Part shown: piece by piece, positions 1-8,120 of the stretch
Layout: every line of letters starts with the position of its first letter
Position numbering within the stretch: position 1 is the first letter of the stretch
Assembly: GCF_000337695.1 (NCBI RefSeq)
Contig: NZ_AOIA01000167.1
Location: forward strand, 45,080 to 84,133
Length of the DNA stretch: 39,054 nt
Source of the DNA: Natronococcus jeotgali DSM 18795
Lineage (GTDB): Archaea > Halobacteriota > Halobacteria > Halobacteriales > Natrialbaceae
Direction: 5' to 3'
Translations under genes and position numbers: made by a program
Notes under the pieces: generated by a model
What the model saw: the letters and a program-made list of their open reading frames with translations, nothing else
Database searches by the model: none
Told to the model about the DNA's origin: nothing

Positions 1-714
1 GCCCAGCTCCGGGAGATGCAGGACGACGGCTGGGGGGTCCTGTCCCACACCTACCGCCACCGCGCGCTCGGCCACATCGGCCTGACCGAGCCCGCCCGCG
101 AGGGCGACGCCCGACTCTACGTCGAGGCGAACCGCCACGGCGCCGTCGAGGGCGACCCCCTCGTGATCTTCGACGAGGAGACCGAGACCACCGCGACCGC
201 CGTCGGCCGGGGTAGCGACTCGAGCGGGGAGTACGTCGAACTCGAGGCGCCCCTCGCCGAGACCGTCGGCTCGTCGGGCTACGTTCGGTATCCCGAGTCG
301 CTCATGCGCGAGGTCCTCGAGCGAACGGACGACCGCCTCGAGTCGTGGGGGCTGGACGTGACGGGCTTCGTCTACCCGTACGGGCGGTACGACGGTCTCG
401 CCGAGGACGTCGTCCGCGAGCGCTACCCCGCGGTCGCGAACCACCGCTACGGCGGCGGCCACAACGAGCTGGCGGGGCTGGATCCGACGGCGATGCGGCG
501 GATGTACGTCGAGACCGACAAGGCCAGCGAGAACGAGATCGACGCGTTCATGCGCACTGCGGCCGACGAATCGGTCCTCGCGATCGTCGGCGCCCACACC
601 CAGTACGACACTCTCACCGAGGAGCGACTCCGCTACACCGTCGAGGCCGCCCTCGAGCACGACCTCGCGATCGTGACGATCGAGGAGGCCCTCGCGAGGC
701 TGGCGGAGCTGTAG
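1..714 (+). CDS. Polysaccharide deacetylase family protein (5' end cut by window)
   Basis: The frame is open from base 1, so the start lies upstream. What remains is the C-terminal 237 residues of a NodB-like carbohydrate esterase, a family that removes acetyl groups from sugar polymers or hydrolyses related C-N bonds using a divalent metal. The visible HxxxH metal motif is in SHTYRH (His16 and His20 of the visible part), followed much later by a YPYGRYD segment and a GAHTQYD segment that match the later conserved motifs of the fold. The catalytic Asp-Asp motif would be upstream of the window. Between the HxxxH motif and the next helix sits an insert of about 60 residues (about 35-97) rich in Val, Gly and Asp that looks like an all-beta module of the kind GDPLVIFDEE...LEAPL. 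Family call is firm; the substrate is not known. Confidence 0.8.
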   Translation, partial: AQLREMQDDGWGVLSHTYRHRALGHIGLTEPAREGDARLYVEANRHGAVEGDPLVIFDEETETTATAVGRGSDSSGEYVELEAPLAETVGSSGYVRYPESLMREVLERTDDRLESWGLDVTGFVYPYGRYDGLAEDVVRERYPAVANHRYGGGHNELAGLDPTAMRRMYVETDKASENEIDAFMRTAADESVLAIVGAHTQYDTLTEERLRYTVEAALEHDLAIVTIEEALARLAEL

Positions 715-792
715 CCGCTGGCGATCGTCGGCCGCGATCCGTCGAGGCGTCTACCGTAACGCTCTCGAGTCGCGTCGCCGTACCCGCCGCCC

Positions 793-1221
793 ATGATCGA
801 GACCCGCGTCGTCGAGTCCGACGCCGAGCGCGAGGACGCCCTCGCCGTTCGCCACGCGGTGTTCGTCGAGGAACAGGGCGTCGACGAGGACCTCGAGTAC
901 GACGACCACGACTCCGAGGCCGTCCACTTCGTCGCCTACGACGGGAGCGAGCCCGTCGGGGCCGCGCGGCTGCGCGAACTCGATGACGGCATCGGCAAGG
1001 TCGAGCGCGTGGCCGTCCTCGCGGACCGACGCGAGGAAGGGATTGGCCGGGAGCTGATGGCCCGTCTCGAGGAACGGGCGCGAGCGGACGGGTTCGACGA
1101 GCTGAAACTCCACTCCCAGAGCCACGCGGCCGACTTCTACGCGGATCTGGAGTACGACCGATACGGCGAGACGTTCGAGGAGGCCGGCATTCCCCACGTG
1201 CGGATGCGAAAGGAGCTGTAG
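793..1221 (+). CDS. GNAT family N-acetyltransferase
   Basis: A 142-residue single-domain GCN5-related acetyltransferase, which transfers an acetyl group from acetyl-CoA to an amine. The N-terminal half has the RHAVFVEEQGVDEDLEYDD segment found in the ElaA/YjcF-like subgroup. Motif A, which binds the CoA pyrophosphate, is visible as VERVAVLADRREEGIGRELM with the R-x-x-G-x-G type loop (REEGIG). The C-terminal LHSQSHAADFYADLEY is the usual beta5-alpha4 region. Length is normal for the family. The ATG at 793 follows a short spacer after the deacetylase and ends 18 bases before the convergent transporter gene. The acceptor (protein, amino acid or antibiotic-like amine) cannot be told from sequence. 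Confidence 0.85.
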   Translation: MIETRVVESDAEREDALAVRHAVFVEEQGVDEDLEYDDHDSEAVHFVAYDGSEPVGAARLRELDDGIGKVERVAVLADRREEGIGRELMARLEERARADGFDELKLHSQSHAADFYADLEYDRYGETFEEAGIPHVRMRKEL

Positions 1222-1239
1222 CTGTGAGCGGCCCCGTCG

Positions 1240-2619
1240 CTACCCCGAACAGGCGCGGAATCGGTCCCGAACCGCAGTCCAGACGAGCCCGACGATCGCC
1301 AGCGCCATCGCCGCGGCGAAGGCGACGACGAACAGCGCGGTCGGGTCGCCCGCAGACGCCGCCGGCAGCTCCTCGAGGACGAACTCGACCGCCAGTACGA
1401 CCGCGATCGCAAAGAGGGCGAGCCCGCCGACGTTCTCGAGGAACGAGTTCGTCTCGCCGACGACGGCGGAATCGTTCAGCAAGACGAGGATGGCCGCGAG
1501 CGCGAAGGGGGTCCCGACGAGACCGAAGGCGAGCACGAGCACGAGCAGTTCGAAGAAGGCGCCCTCGAGGAACGCGCCGACCGCCGAGGCGAGCGCGACG
1601 GCGACGAGCGCGCCCCGGTAGCGCGGGTCGTCGACGGACTGTTCCCAGCCGAGCTTGTCGGCCAGCAGGTACGGCGGGACGATCGTGTTCCCGCCCAGCG
1701 TCGAGACCGCGGCGCCCCACAGCCCCAGCAGGAACAGCCAGGTCGCGTGTTCGCCCGCGATCGGGCCGAGCGCCCGCGCGGCCTGGATCTCGTCGATCGT
1801 CGCGGGGTCGACGACCCCCGGCAGCACGCTCGCCGCGACCAGAAAGACCGCGAGGCTGAAGATCCCGAAGGCGACGAGCATCGAGCTGACGACGTCGAAC
1901 CGGGCGATCCCGCGGTCGCGCTCGGTCCAGCCGCGGGCCCGCATCGTGTAGCCTTGCATCGTCAGCAGCGTGATGTGGACCGCACCGCCGAGGACGCCCG
2001 CGGCGACGACCGCCCCGCCGACGTCGGCCGGCATCGAGGGAACCAGTCCGGTTGCGGCCTCGGCCGGGTCGATCGGGACGACAACGGCCGAGGCGACGAA
2101 CGCGAGCACCACGAGCGAGACGAGCAGCTTCGCACCGAGTTCCGCAATACGGTAGCCCCCGCCCGCGAGCCCCAGCGCGAGGACGAGCGCCCAGGCGACG
2201 CCCCAGAGTCGGGGGTCGGCCAGGGCGGCGACGCCCGCCGTGCCGACGATCGTCGCGCTGACCTCGGCCAGCGTCTTCATAATCACCAGCTGTGCGAGCC
2301 CGGCCGCGAGGACGGCGTCGATCACGAGCACCCAGGCCCAGCCGGAGCCCAGGCTGTCCTCGACGACGGCGACGACCCCCGCCTCGGTGAGCAGGCCCAG
2401 TCGCATCGCGAGGTACTGGCCGACGGTCCCCAGGATCGCCGAGAGGACGACGACCCACAGCAGCGCGTAGCCGAAGCTCGCGCCCGCGACGAGCAGGCTG
2501 ACCATCGTCGCCGGCCCCGCGGCGATCGCGCCCGCGAGCCAGGTCGGCCCCAGCCGCTCGAGGTAGCCGATCACGCGCCCGATTCCCCACCGATCCGACG
2601 ATCGCGTCTCCGTTCCCAT
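1240..2619 (-). CDS. Divergent Nramp-family transporter (APC superfamily)
   Basis: A 459-residue integral membrane protein with about 11 hydrophobic segments and overall similarity to Nramp (MntH/SLC11) divalent metal transporters; the stretch LVAGASFGYALLWVVVLS matches the first-helix region of Nramp well. The key metal ligands are altered: the DPGN motif of helix 1 reads GPAT (residues 35-38), and the MPH motif of helix 6 reads AVH (213-215), keeping only the His. In characterised Nramp proteins the Asp, Asn and Met bind Mn2+ or Fe2+, so transport of those ions by the usual mechanism is doubtful. The alternatives are a different ion (as in Nramp-related magnesium transporters) or a non-metal solute. 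A TATA-like box lies 26 bases before the start. Confidence 0.75.
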   Translation of the reverse strand: MGTETRSSDRWGIGRVIGYLERLGPTWLAGAIAAGPATMVSLLVAGASFGYALLWVVVLSAILGTVGQYLAMRLGLLTEAGVVAVVEDSLGSGWAWVLVIDAVLAAGLAQLVIMKTLAEVSATIVGTAGVAALADPRLWGVAWALVLALGLAGGGYRIAELGAKLLVSLVVLAFVASAVVVPIDPAEAATGLVPSMPADVGGAVVAAGVLGGAVHITLLTMQGYTMRARGWTERDRGIARFDVVSSMLVAFGIFSLAVFLVAASVLPGVVDPATIDEIQAARALGPIAGEHATWLFLLGLWGAAVSTLGGNTIVPPYLLADKLGWEQSVDDPRYRGALVAVALASAVGAFLEGAFFELLVLVLAFGLVGTPFALAAILVLLNDSAVVGETNSFLENVGGLALFAIAVVLAVEFVLEELPAASAGDPTALFVVAFAAAMALAIVGLVWTAVRDRFRACSG

Positions 2620-2640
2620 CGGTCATCCTTGCGCTGAGAG

Positions 2641-2652
2641 GGATATAACTCC
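2641..2652 (-). promoter_or_regulatory. TATA-like promoter of the Nramp-like gene
   Basis: Read on the minus strand the bases are GGAGTTATATCC, with TTATAT centred about 26 bases upstream of the ATG at 2619. This is the spacing expected of a leaderless haloarchaeal promoter. It stands out as an A+T island in GC-rich surroundings. Seen by eye only. Confidence 0.6.
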
Positions 2653-2705
2653 GTGGTATTCGTCGGTGGACGGCCGGCAGGGAACGGGACGGGACGGTCG
2701 CGTCG

Positions 2706-3044
2706 TCAGTCCTGCCAGGTCGGGTTCTCGCGGGGCGGGCTGAAGATGTCGACGCCCCGAACCGTCTCGTCGCCGCGGTTCTCGGCGGCGTGGGGCTGCT
2801 CGCCCGGGATCGCGTAGGAGTCGCCGGGGCGACAGACGACTTCGTCCCCGTCGCTCCGGAACGTCAACTCGCCCTCGTAAATAAAGCCCGTCTGTTCGTG
2901 GGGGTGACTGTGTTCCTCGACGGTCGCGCCGGGTTCGATCTCGAAGTGCTGGACGTTCATCTCCTCGGCGCCGGCCATCAGCGCGAGGCGGACGCCGTCG
3001 GCAGCCTCCGAGGTCTCGAGGTCGGACAGGGAAACGCGTTCCAT
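2706..3044 (-). CDS. Small cupin-domain protein
   Basis: A 112-residue single cupin (conserved beta barrel). The first cupin motif is visible as EEHSHPHEQTGFIYEG, giving His45, His47 and His49 as metal-ligand candidates; the second motif carries PGDSYAIPGEQPHAAEN with His85. The middle has RSDGDEVVCRPGD, a typical turn. Single-domain cupins of this size include dioxygenases, isomerases and sugar- or metal-binding sensors, and the sequence alone does not choose between them. The gene is divergent from the DUF5817 gene across a spacer of about 105 bases, with a TATA-like CTATTA about 29 bases upstream of the ATG. Confidence 0.8.
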   Translation of the reverse strand: MERVSLSDLETSEAADGVRLALMAGAEEMNVQHFEIEPGATVEEHSHPHEQTGFIYEGELTFRSDGDEVVCRPGDSYAIPGEQPHAAENRGDETVRGVDIFSPPRENPTWQD

Positions 3045-3149
3045 ACGTTCCGAGAGGCGAGGGCGGTGCTAATAGTACTACGCCTCGCGGACCACTTTCA
3101 CCGCGCGTGCCGAACCTTGAACTACGGGGCCGTCCCACCTCGAGCTAGC

Positions 3150-3674
3150 ATGTACGCCGTCGTCGGCTGCAGCGAGTGCTCGCACCTCTGGATGATCGAG
3201 GGCCGCTCCGAGACCACGCAGTGTCCCCGCTGTGGCTCACGGAAGCCCTACGAGCGGCGCAAGAAGTTCGTCGAGACCGACGACGCCGACCACGCCCGCG
3301 ACGTCCGCGCCTCGATGCTGGCCAACCGCCAGGGGGAGGGCGAGGCCTTCGCGAAGCTGGATTCCTTCGCGGAGCTCGACGGGGAGGTCGCCGACGGCGT
3401 CGTCGACGACGAGACCTACCTCGAGGAATCGGGGCTCGACGCGGACGAACTCGCGGCCGCGGGCGAGCGCGATCCTCGAGGAACGACGAACAGCGGCAGC
3501 AACAAGGAGATCGTCGAGCGCGCGCTCGCGGAGCTCGAGCGCCCGACCGCCGAGGAGGTCGCCGACTACGCGGGCGAGCACGGGGTGTCTGCCGAGTACG
3601 TTCGGGACGCGCTCGAGAAACTGACCAGACGCGGCGAGGTCAGCGAGAGCCGCGGGCGGTACCGACGACTCTGA
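3150..3674 (+). CDS. DUF5817-type zinc-ribbon and winged-helix protein
   Basis: A 174-residue protein beginning MYAVVGCSECSHLWMIEG. The N-terminus carries a four-cysteine zinc ribbon: CSEC near residues 7-10 and CPRCG about 15-20 residues later. The middle is acidic, and the C-terminal 60 residues (SNKEIVERALAELERPTAEE onward) look like a winged helix-turn-helix ending in a basic RGRYRRL tail. This is the arrangement of the haloarchaeal DUF5817 family. The frame is open well upstream, but ATG 3150 is preferred because the zinc ribbon begins there and the upstream residues are the antisense of the cupin gene. A role as a nucleic-acid-binding regulator is inferred from the two domains and not established. 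Confidence 0.8.
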   Translation: MYAVVGCSECSHLWMIEGRSETTQCPRCGSRKPYERRKKFVETDDADHARDVRASMLANRQGEGEAFAKLDSFAELDGEVADGVVDDETYLEESGLDADELAAAGERDPRGTTNSGSNKEIVERALAELERPTAEEVADYAGEHGVSAEYVRDALEKLTRRGEVSESRGRYRRL

Positions 3675-3792
3675 GCGCGGTGCTGCGGGTACCCCTCGCT
3701 CGCTGCCGGGAGGCGGCTCCGTCGCGACCACGACGGTTCGGGCTCGAGAACGATCGCTGCCGGATAGCCCGTCCCGCCCGCTGATCGTCGCC

Positions 3793-4482
3793 TCAGGGGC
3801 CACCGCCGACCGTCCTGACCGTTCCCGAGAGGAGTTCGACGACCTCGCCGAAGTCGTCGGGATCGACGGCGACGATGTACTGGCAACCCGGCTCGAGGAC
3901 GGTCTCGGCTCCGGCGACGGTACTCGCGTCGGCGTCGGTAATGACGAGACAGCCGTCGGGGAGGGGTACGTCGGCGAGGGTCTCTCCGGCCAGCGGGGCG
4001 TCGGTCCCTACCTCCACCCGGACGATCTCGATATCGCCGGTCACGGCGTTGAACACGCGGGGCGCGTTGCCGACGATCTCGTTCGCGATGAGCCGAGCGC
4101 CGGCCGCCTCGGGGTAGACGACGCTGTCGACCAGTTCGCCGTACTCGTGTCTGGACTCGGTGTCGGTCCGCAACACCGTATAGATCGACTCGTTCATCCG
4201 CCGGGCGGCCAAACAGACCGCCAGATTCGTCGCGCCGTCCTCGGTGAGCGCGGCGATCACGTCGCTGGCTTCCGGGTCGGCCTCCCGGAGCACGGGCGGT
4301 AACGTCGCGTCGGCCTCGATCACGGTTGGAAAGTGGTCGTCGATCTCCGCACAGCGGGACGGATCCCGCTCGATCACGACCACCTCGTGGCCGTAGCCGT
4401 CGAGCAGCCGGCCCGCGCGGTAGCCGACGCGTCCGCCGCCGACGATGATCACGCGCAACGGATCTGTAGCCATGCGATCCAC
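3793..4482 (-). CDS. TrkA-N/TrkA-C (RCK) regulatory protein
   Basis: A 229-residue RCK-type subunit. Residues 9-125 form the TrkA-N Rossmann domain: VIIVGGGRVGYRAGRLL contains the GxGxxG nucleotide loop, and the acidic residue after beta2 (ERDPSRC) is typical for NAD(H) or ATP binding. Residues about 140-225 are the TrkA-C domain (IVRVEVGTDAPLAGETLADV). Such proteins gate potassium channels or Trk-type transporters, important for haloarchaea that balance salt with internal K+. No transporter subunit is next to it, so the partner is unknown. A second Met at residue 4 (start 4473) is a possible alternative start. It lies downstream of hmgA on the same strand, 127 bases away. Confidence 0.85.
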   Translation of the reverse strand: MDRMATDPLRVIIVGGGRVGYRAGRLLDGYGHEVVVIERDPSRCAEIDDHFPTVIEADATLPPVLREADPEASDVIAALTEDGATNLAVCLAARRMNESIYTVLRTDTESRHEYGELVDSVVYPEAAGARLIANEIVGNAPRVFNAVTGDIEIVRVEVGTDAPLAGETLADVPLPDGCLVITDADASTVAGAETVLEPGCQYIVAVDPDDFGEVVELLSGTVRTVGGGP

Positions 4483-4609
4483 CTCTCCTCACGTTCGCGT
4501 TCCGCCCTATTAGTGGTGTGGTATCACACACCAATCCCCGAGCATCTTCTCGGACGCGAACCGACCGTCTCGCCGCCGTCGCTTCGATCGGACGGTTCGG
4601 ACGCCGAGG

Positions 4610-5836
4610 CTACCGTCCGAGGTCCTCGTGGGCGCTCGCGAGGTGGTTCGACGCCAGCGCCGCGAGCAGGGAAAGCTCGCCCGCCAGCGCGGCGACGGCG
4701 ATGATTTCGGCCAGGGCGTCGGCGTTCGAGCCCGCGGGATCGCCCCCGCCCCGGAGCCCGAGGACGTCGAGGGCCTCCGACTGGGTGGGCAGCTTGGTTC
4801 CCCCGCCGACGGTACCGACCTCGAGGGAGGCCAGCGAGACGGAGGCGTAGAGGTCAGTCGCACCGTCGTCCGCGTTCCGGGCGTCCATCGTCGTGATCGC
4901 GTTCGCGCCCTCGACGACCTGGGCCTCGTCCTGTCCCGTCGCGAGGAACGCGGCGCCGACGACGTTGGCGGCGTGGGCGTTGAAACCCAGGCTGCCGGCC
5001 TTGGCGCTGCCCACGAGGTTCTTTCGGGTGTTTGCCTCGACGACGGCCTCGGCGGTGGTGTGGAGACGGTCTTCGACGAGTTCGCCGGGAATGACGACGT
5101 CCGCGGTGACGGACCGCCCGCGCCCCTCGACGGCGTTGATCGCTGCGGGCTTCTTATCGGAGCAGAGGTTCCCCGAGAGCGCGACCAGCGAGGCCGGCGT
5201 CTCGCTCTCGACGACCTCGCAGGCCGCTTCCGTCGCGATCGTGGCCATGTTCATCCCCATCGCGTCCTTCGTGTCGTAGGCGAATCGCAGGTAGACCGAG
5301 TCGCCGACGACGTACGGTTCGACCCCGAGCAACTCGCCGTGACTCGTCGTGGACTCCGCCGCATCGCGAAGCGCCTCGAGATTCTCCTCGACCCACTCGA
5401 CGGTCTCGGCGGCCTCGGCGACGCCGTCGACCCGAAACACGGGGGCGCGGGTCATCCCGTTTTTCGTGACGCGGGCGTCGGCGCCGCCCGCCGAGCGGAT
5501 GGCCGAGAGGCCGCGGTTGACCGACGCCAACAAGGCACCCTCGGTGGTCGCCAGCGGCAGGTAGCGCTCGCCGTCGACGGCGCCCCCCGAGACGGCGACG
5601 GGGCCGACGACGCCCATGGGAACCTGGGTCGCGCCGATCATGTTCTCGATGTTCGGCTCCGCCCGTTCGGCCGGGAACACGTAGTCGCCGATCGTCTCGA
5701 GGTCGGCGTCGGTCTCGCGCTCGAGGAGCAAGCGGCGGGCCTCCGCTGCGGCGTCGAAGTCGGCCTCGTCCTCGAGTTCGTGGATGCGAAGCTCCCCCTC
5801 CTGGACCCTGTCGGCGAGAGACGCGGGATCTGTCAT
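4610..5836 (-). CDS. hmgA: HMG-CoA reductase (NADPH), class I
   Basis: A 408-residue enzyme that reduces 3-hydroxy-3-methylglutaryl-CoA to mevalonate, the committed step towards archaeal isoprenoid lipids. The class I signatures are clear: ENMIGATQVPMGVVGP (residues 64-79), TTEGALLASVNRG with the catalytic Glu near 99, DAMGMNM for cofactor binding, GHxxGQDEAQ-type region seen as LATGQDEAQVVEG, and GTVGGGTKLPTQ near residue 340. The C-terminal NHLASAH holds the catalytic His. Length matches other archaeal enzymes. Statin-resistant alleles of this gene are familiar in halophile genetics. It lies between a small membrane protein upstream (42-base gap) and the TrkA-type gene downstream, so the three may be co-transcribed. 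Confidence 0.96.
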   Translation of the reverse strand: MTDPASLADRVQEGELRIHELEDEADFDAAAEARRLLLERETDADLETIGDYVFPAERAEPNIENMIGATQVPMGVVGPVAVSGGAVDGERYLPLATTEGALLASVNRGLSAIRSAGGADARVTKNGMTRAPVFRVDGVAEAAETVEWVEENLEALRDAAESTTSHGELLGVEPYVVGDSVYLRFAYDTKDAMGMNMATIATEAACEVVESETPASLVALSGNLCSDKKPAAINAVEGRGRSVTADVVIPGELVEDRLHTTAEAVVEANTRKNLVGSAKAGSLGFNAHAANVVGAAFLATGQDEAQVVEGANAITTMDARNADDGATDLYASVSLASLEVGTVGGGTKLPTQSEALDVLGLRGGGDPAGSNADALAEIIAVAALAGELSLLAALASNHLASAHEDLGR

Positions 5837-5878
5837 GGTGGGGCCAACACGCGGCCCGGTCCTAAGGATTGCTGATCG

Positions 5879-6283
5879 TCACGGCGACTCCACTCTCGAA
5901 GCGTCGGTCGCGTCCTCGTCGCCGACTGATCGCCGGTAGGCCCCGCGGGCCTCGTACCAGAACGCCAGGGCGAGCGCGGCCCCGGCGACCCCCAGCACGA
6001 GCAGGTCCCGAGAGCGGCCCGCGGCGCCCTCGGCCTGGAGCGCGTACAACCCCGAAACGCCCGCGACGAGCCAGAGTCTGGACCGAGTCGGGATCTCGCC
6101 GTCGGTCCGCGCGAGGTACAGCTGTGGGAGGACGATCGGGATCCCGACCAACACGAGAAGCTCCACTACGGGCGACTCCGTCGCGGCGTGTCCCCACCGC
6201 TCCTCGAGGACGGAGAGTCCGGCGAGGGCGAGCACGAACAGCCCGAACGCGGCCAGGATCGCCCGGTTCTCTCGGCTCGACAT
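5879..6283 (-). CDS. Small integral membrane protein, unrecognised
   Basis: A 134-residue protein beginning MSSRENRAILAAFGLFVLAL. Four hydrophobic segments are visible: about 8-25, 40-57, 69-84 and 91-108. The C-terminus is charged and ends DASRVESP. I do not recognise a named family. It precedes hmgA on the same strand with a 42-base gap, which suggests shared transcription but says nothing firm about function. Divergent from the amidohydrolase, with 117 bases between the two starts. Confidence 0.7.
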   Translation of the reverse strand: MSSRENRAILAAFGLFVLALAGLSVLEERWGHAATESPVVELLVLVGIPIVLPQLYLARTDGEIPTRSRLWLVAGVSGLYALQAEGAAGRSRDLLVLGVAGAALALAFWYEARGAYRRSVGDEDATDASRVESP

Positions 6284-6360
6284 GCGGGCGTCTTCGTTTC
6301 GGGGACAGTACTAGTTTTTGGCCGGATACGACGCGATTCGCGGACCGTCCGCGAGACGGG

Positions 6361-6376
6361 GACCACTACCGTTTTC
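6361..6376 (+). promoter_or_regulatory. Promoter block of the amidohydrolase gene
   Basis: The 16 bases GACCACTACCGTTTTC end 25 bases before the ATG at 6401, where a BRE-TATA element of a leaderless haloarchaeal gene should sit. The identical 16 bases occur at the same distance before the cyclophilin gene (22204-22219, minus strand). Exact identity and spacing are seen directly; promoter function is inferred. Confidence 0.55.
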
Positions 6377-6400
6377 GTCCTCGCGTGTGGGATCTTACCC

Positions 6401-7969
6401 ATGACCGAGGCCGCAGATCTGGTGGTGACGAACGCGCGGATACACACGCTCGCGGGCGAGGACGACGGGGAACCCGACTCCGAGGAGGCCCTGGCCGTCC
6501 GGGACGGCGAGGTCGTCCGCGTCGGCGACGCGTACGAGATCGAGTTCCTCGAGGGCGTCGAGACCGAGCGAATCGACTGCGGGGGGCGGGTCGTCCTCCC
6601 GGGCTTTATCGACGCCCACACCCACGTCGAGAACGCGGGCCGGTACCTGGTTCACGCCGACCTCTCGGGCGCCGACGACGCCGCGGCGTGTCTCGAGCGC
6701 CTCGCCGAGCGAGAGGCGGAGACCGAGTCCGGGTGGGTACAGGGCTTCGGCTACGACGAGAGCGAGTGGGACGGCGACGGAGCGTACCTCACCCGCGAAC
6801 AGCTCGATCGGGTGAGCGAGAACCGCCCCGTCGTCGCCCTGCGGGTCGACATGCACGCCGCGTCGCTGAACTCGGTCGCCCTCGAGGAACTCGCCGACGA
6901 ACTCCCCGAGGACGACGTTCGCCGCGCGGACGGGGAGCCGACCGGGGTCGTCGTCGAGGACGCCGCCGAGCGGGTCCGCGAGCACATCGCCCCCGGCTAC
7001 GACGAGACCCGGGAGCTGGTCGCGGCGGGCCTCGAGCGCGCGGCCGCGACGGGCGTGACGGCCGTCCACGACATGGTTCGCAACTCCCGCTCGCCGCGGG
7101 TCTACCGCGACCTCGCGGCCGCAGGCGAGTTGCCGGTACGGGTGCGGATCAACTACTGGGCCGACCACCTCGAGAGCGCGATCAAGGTCGGACTCGCGAC
7201 GAACGCGGGCGGCGACCGGGTGCGGACGGGCGCGATCAAGACCTACACCGACGGCAGCATCGGCGCGCGGACGGCGAAGCTGTTCGAGCCCTACGAGCCC
7301 GACGGGAGCGAGGCGGAGCCCAACCCCGAAGACGACGGAGAATGGGTCGTCGCGCCCGACGAACTCGAGGGAATCGTCGAGCAGGCCGACGGCGCGGGCT
7401 TCCAGGTGACCGCCCACGCCATCGGCGACGAGGCGATCGAGGAGACCCTCTCGGCGCTCGAGGCCACCGACGACCCCGCGGGCTCGCGCCACCGGATCGA
7501 GCACGTCGAGCTGGCGACCGACGACCACCTCGAGCGACTCGCCGAATCGGGGATCGTCGCCTCGATGCAACCGAACTTCCACCAGTGGGCCGGGGAAGGC
7601 GGGCTCTACGATCAGCGACTCGGCGCCGAGCGTCGGAAGCAGATGAACCGCTTCCGGGACGTGCTCGAGCGCGGAATCGACCTCGCCTTCGGCTCGGACT
7701 GTATGCCCCTCGACCCGCTGCTGGGGATCCACCACGCGGTGAACGCGCCGACCGAAGCCCAGCGGCTCTCGGTCGCCGAGGCGATCCGTGCCTACACCCG
7801 GGGCGGGGCCTACGCCGGCTTCGACGAAGATCGGCTGGGAACGCTCGAGGTCGGCACGCGCGCGGATCTGGTGGTGCTCGAGGACTCGCCGTGGGCGCAG
7901 CCGGGCCGAATCGACGAGATCGACGTGGCGACGACGGTGGTCGACGGCGAGGTCGTCTTCGAGAACTGA
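6401..7969 (+). CDS. Amidohydrolase family protein (YtcJ-like)
   Basis: A 522-residue metal-dependent hydrolase of the amidohydrolase superfamily, in the YtcJ/exoenzyme-regulatory-protein branch. The start MTEAADLVVTNARIHTL opens the usual N-terminal beta sandwich, GFIDAHTHVENAG gives the HxH metal motif, KTYTDGSIGARTAKLFEPY is the conserved Lys/Asp-Gly-Ser region of this branch, HAIGDEAI and HRIEHVEL supply later His ligands, and FGSDCMPLDPLLGIHHAV the final metal Asp. The C-terminus (GTRADLVVLEDSPWAQP) returns to the sandwich. Family members hydrolyse C-N bonds of amides or cyclic ureas, but no substrate can be named. The open frame extends upstream, but the ATG at 6401 fits the domain start and the promoter spacing. 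Confidence 0.9.
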   Translation: MTEAADLVVTNARIHTLAGEDDGEPDSEEALAVRDGEVVRVGDAYEIEFLEGVETERIDCGGRVVLPGFIDAHTHVENAGRYLVHADLSGADDAAACLERLAEREAETESGWVQGFGYDESEWDGDGAYLTREQLDRVSENRPVVALRVDMHAASLNSVALEELADELPEDDVRRADGEPTGVVVEDAAERVREHIAPGYDETRELVAAGLERAAATGVTAVHDMVRNSRSPRVYRDLAAAGELPVRVRINYWADHLESAIKVGLATNAGGDRVRTGAIKTYTDGSIGARTAKLFEPYEPDGSEAEPNPEDDGEWVVAPDELEGIVEQADGAGFQVTAHAIGDEAIEETLSALEATDDPAGSRHRIEHVELATDDHLERLAESGIVASMQPNFHQWAGEGGLYDQRLGAERRKQMNRFRDVLERGIDLAFGSDCMPLDPLLGIHHAVNAPTEAQRLSVAEAIRAYTRGGAYAGFDEDRLGTLEVGTRADLVVLEDSPWAQPGRIDEIDVATTVVDGEVVFEN

Positions 7970-8120
7970 AGGGCCGGAACTCCTCACTTCGAGAGCCATA
8001 CCGGTGGTGCTCTCTGTCGGCGATCCTGCGCGTCGTTCTGAGCCCGACGGGACGACGCCGCGCGAGCTCGAGTGCAGGGCGGCACCGACGCTTTTGTCCC
8101 CGCCCGTCGTCGGGTCGCCC

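Noticed and set aside
614-2626. Long frames of 450-670 residues antisense to the transporter and other genes
   Set aside because: In GC-rich haloarchaeal DNA the antisense frame of a real gene is often open; these have arginine-rich, family-free translations.
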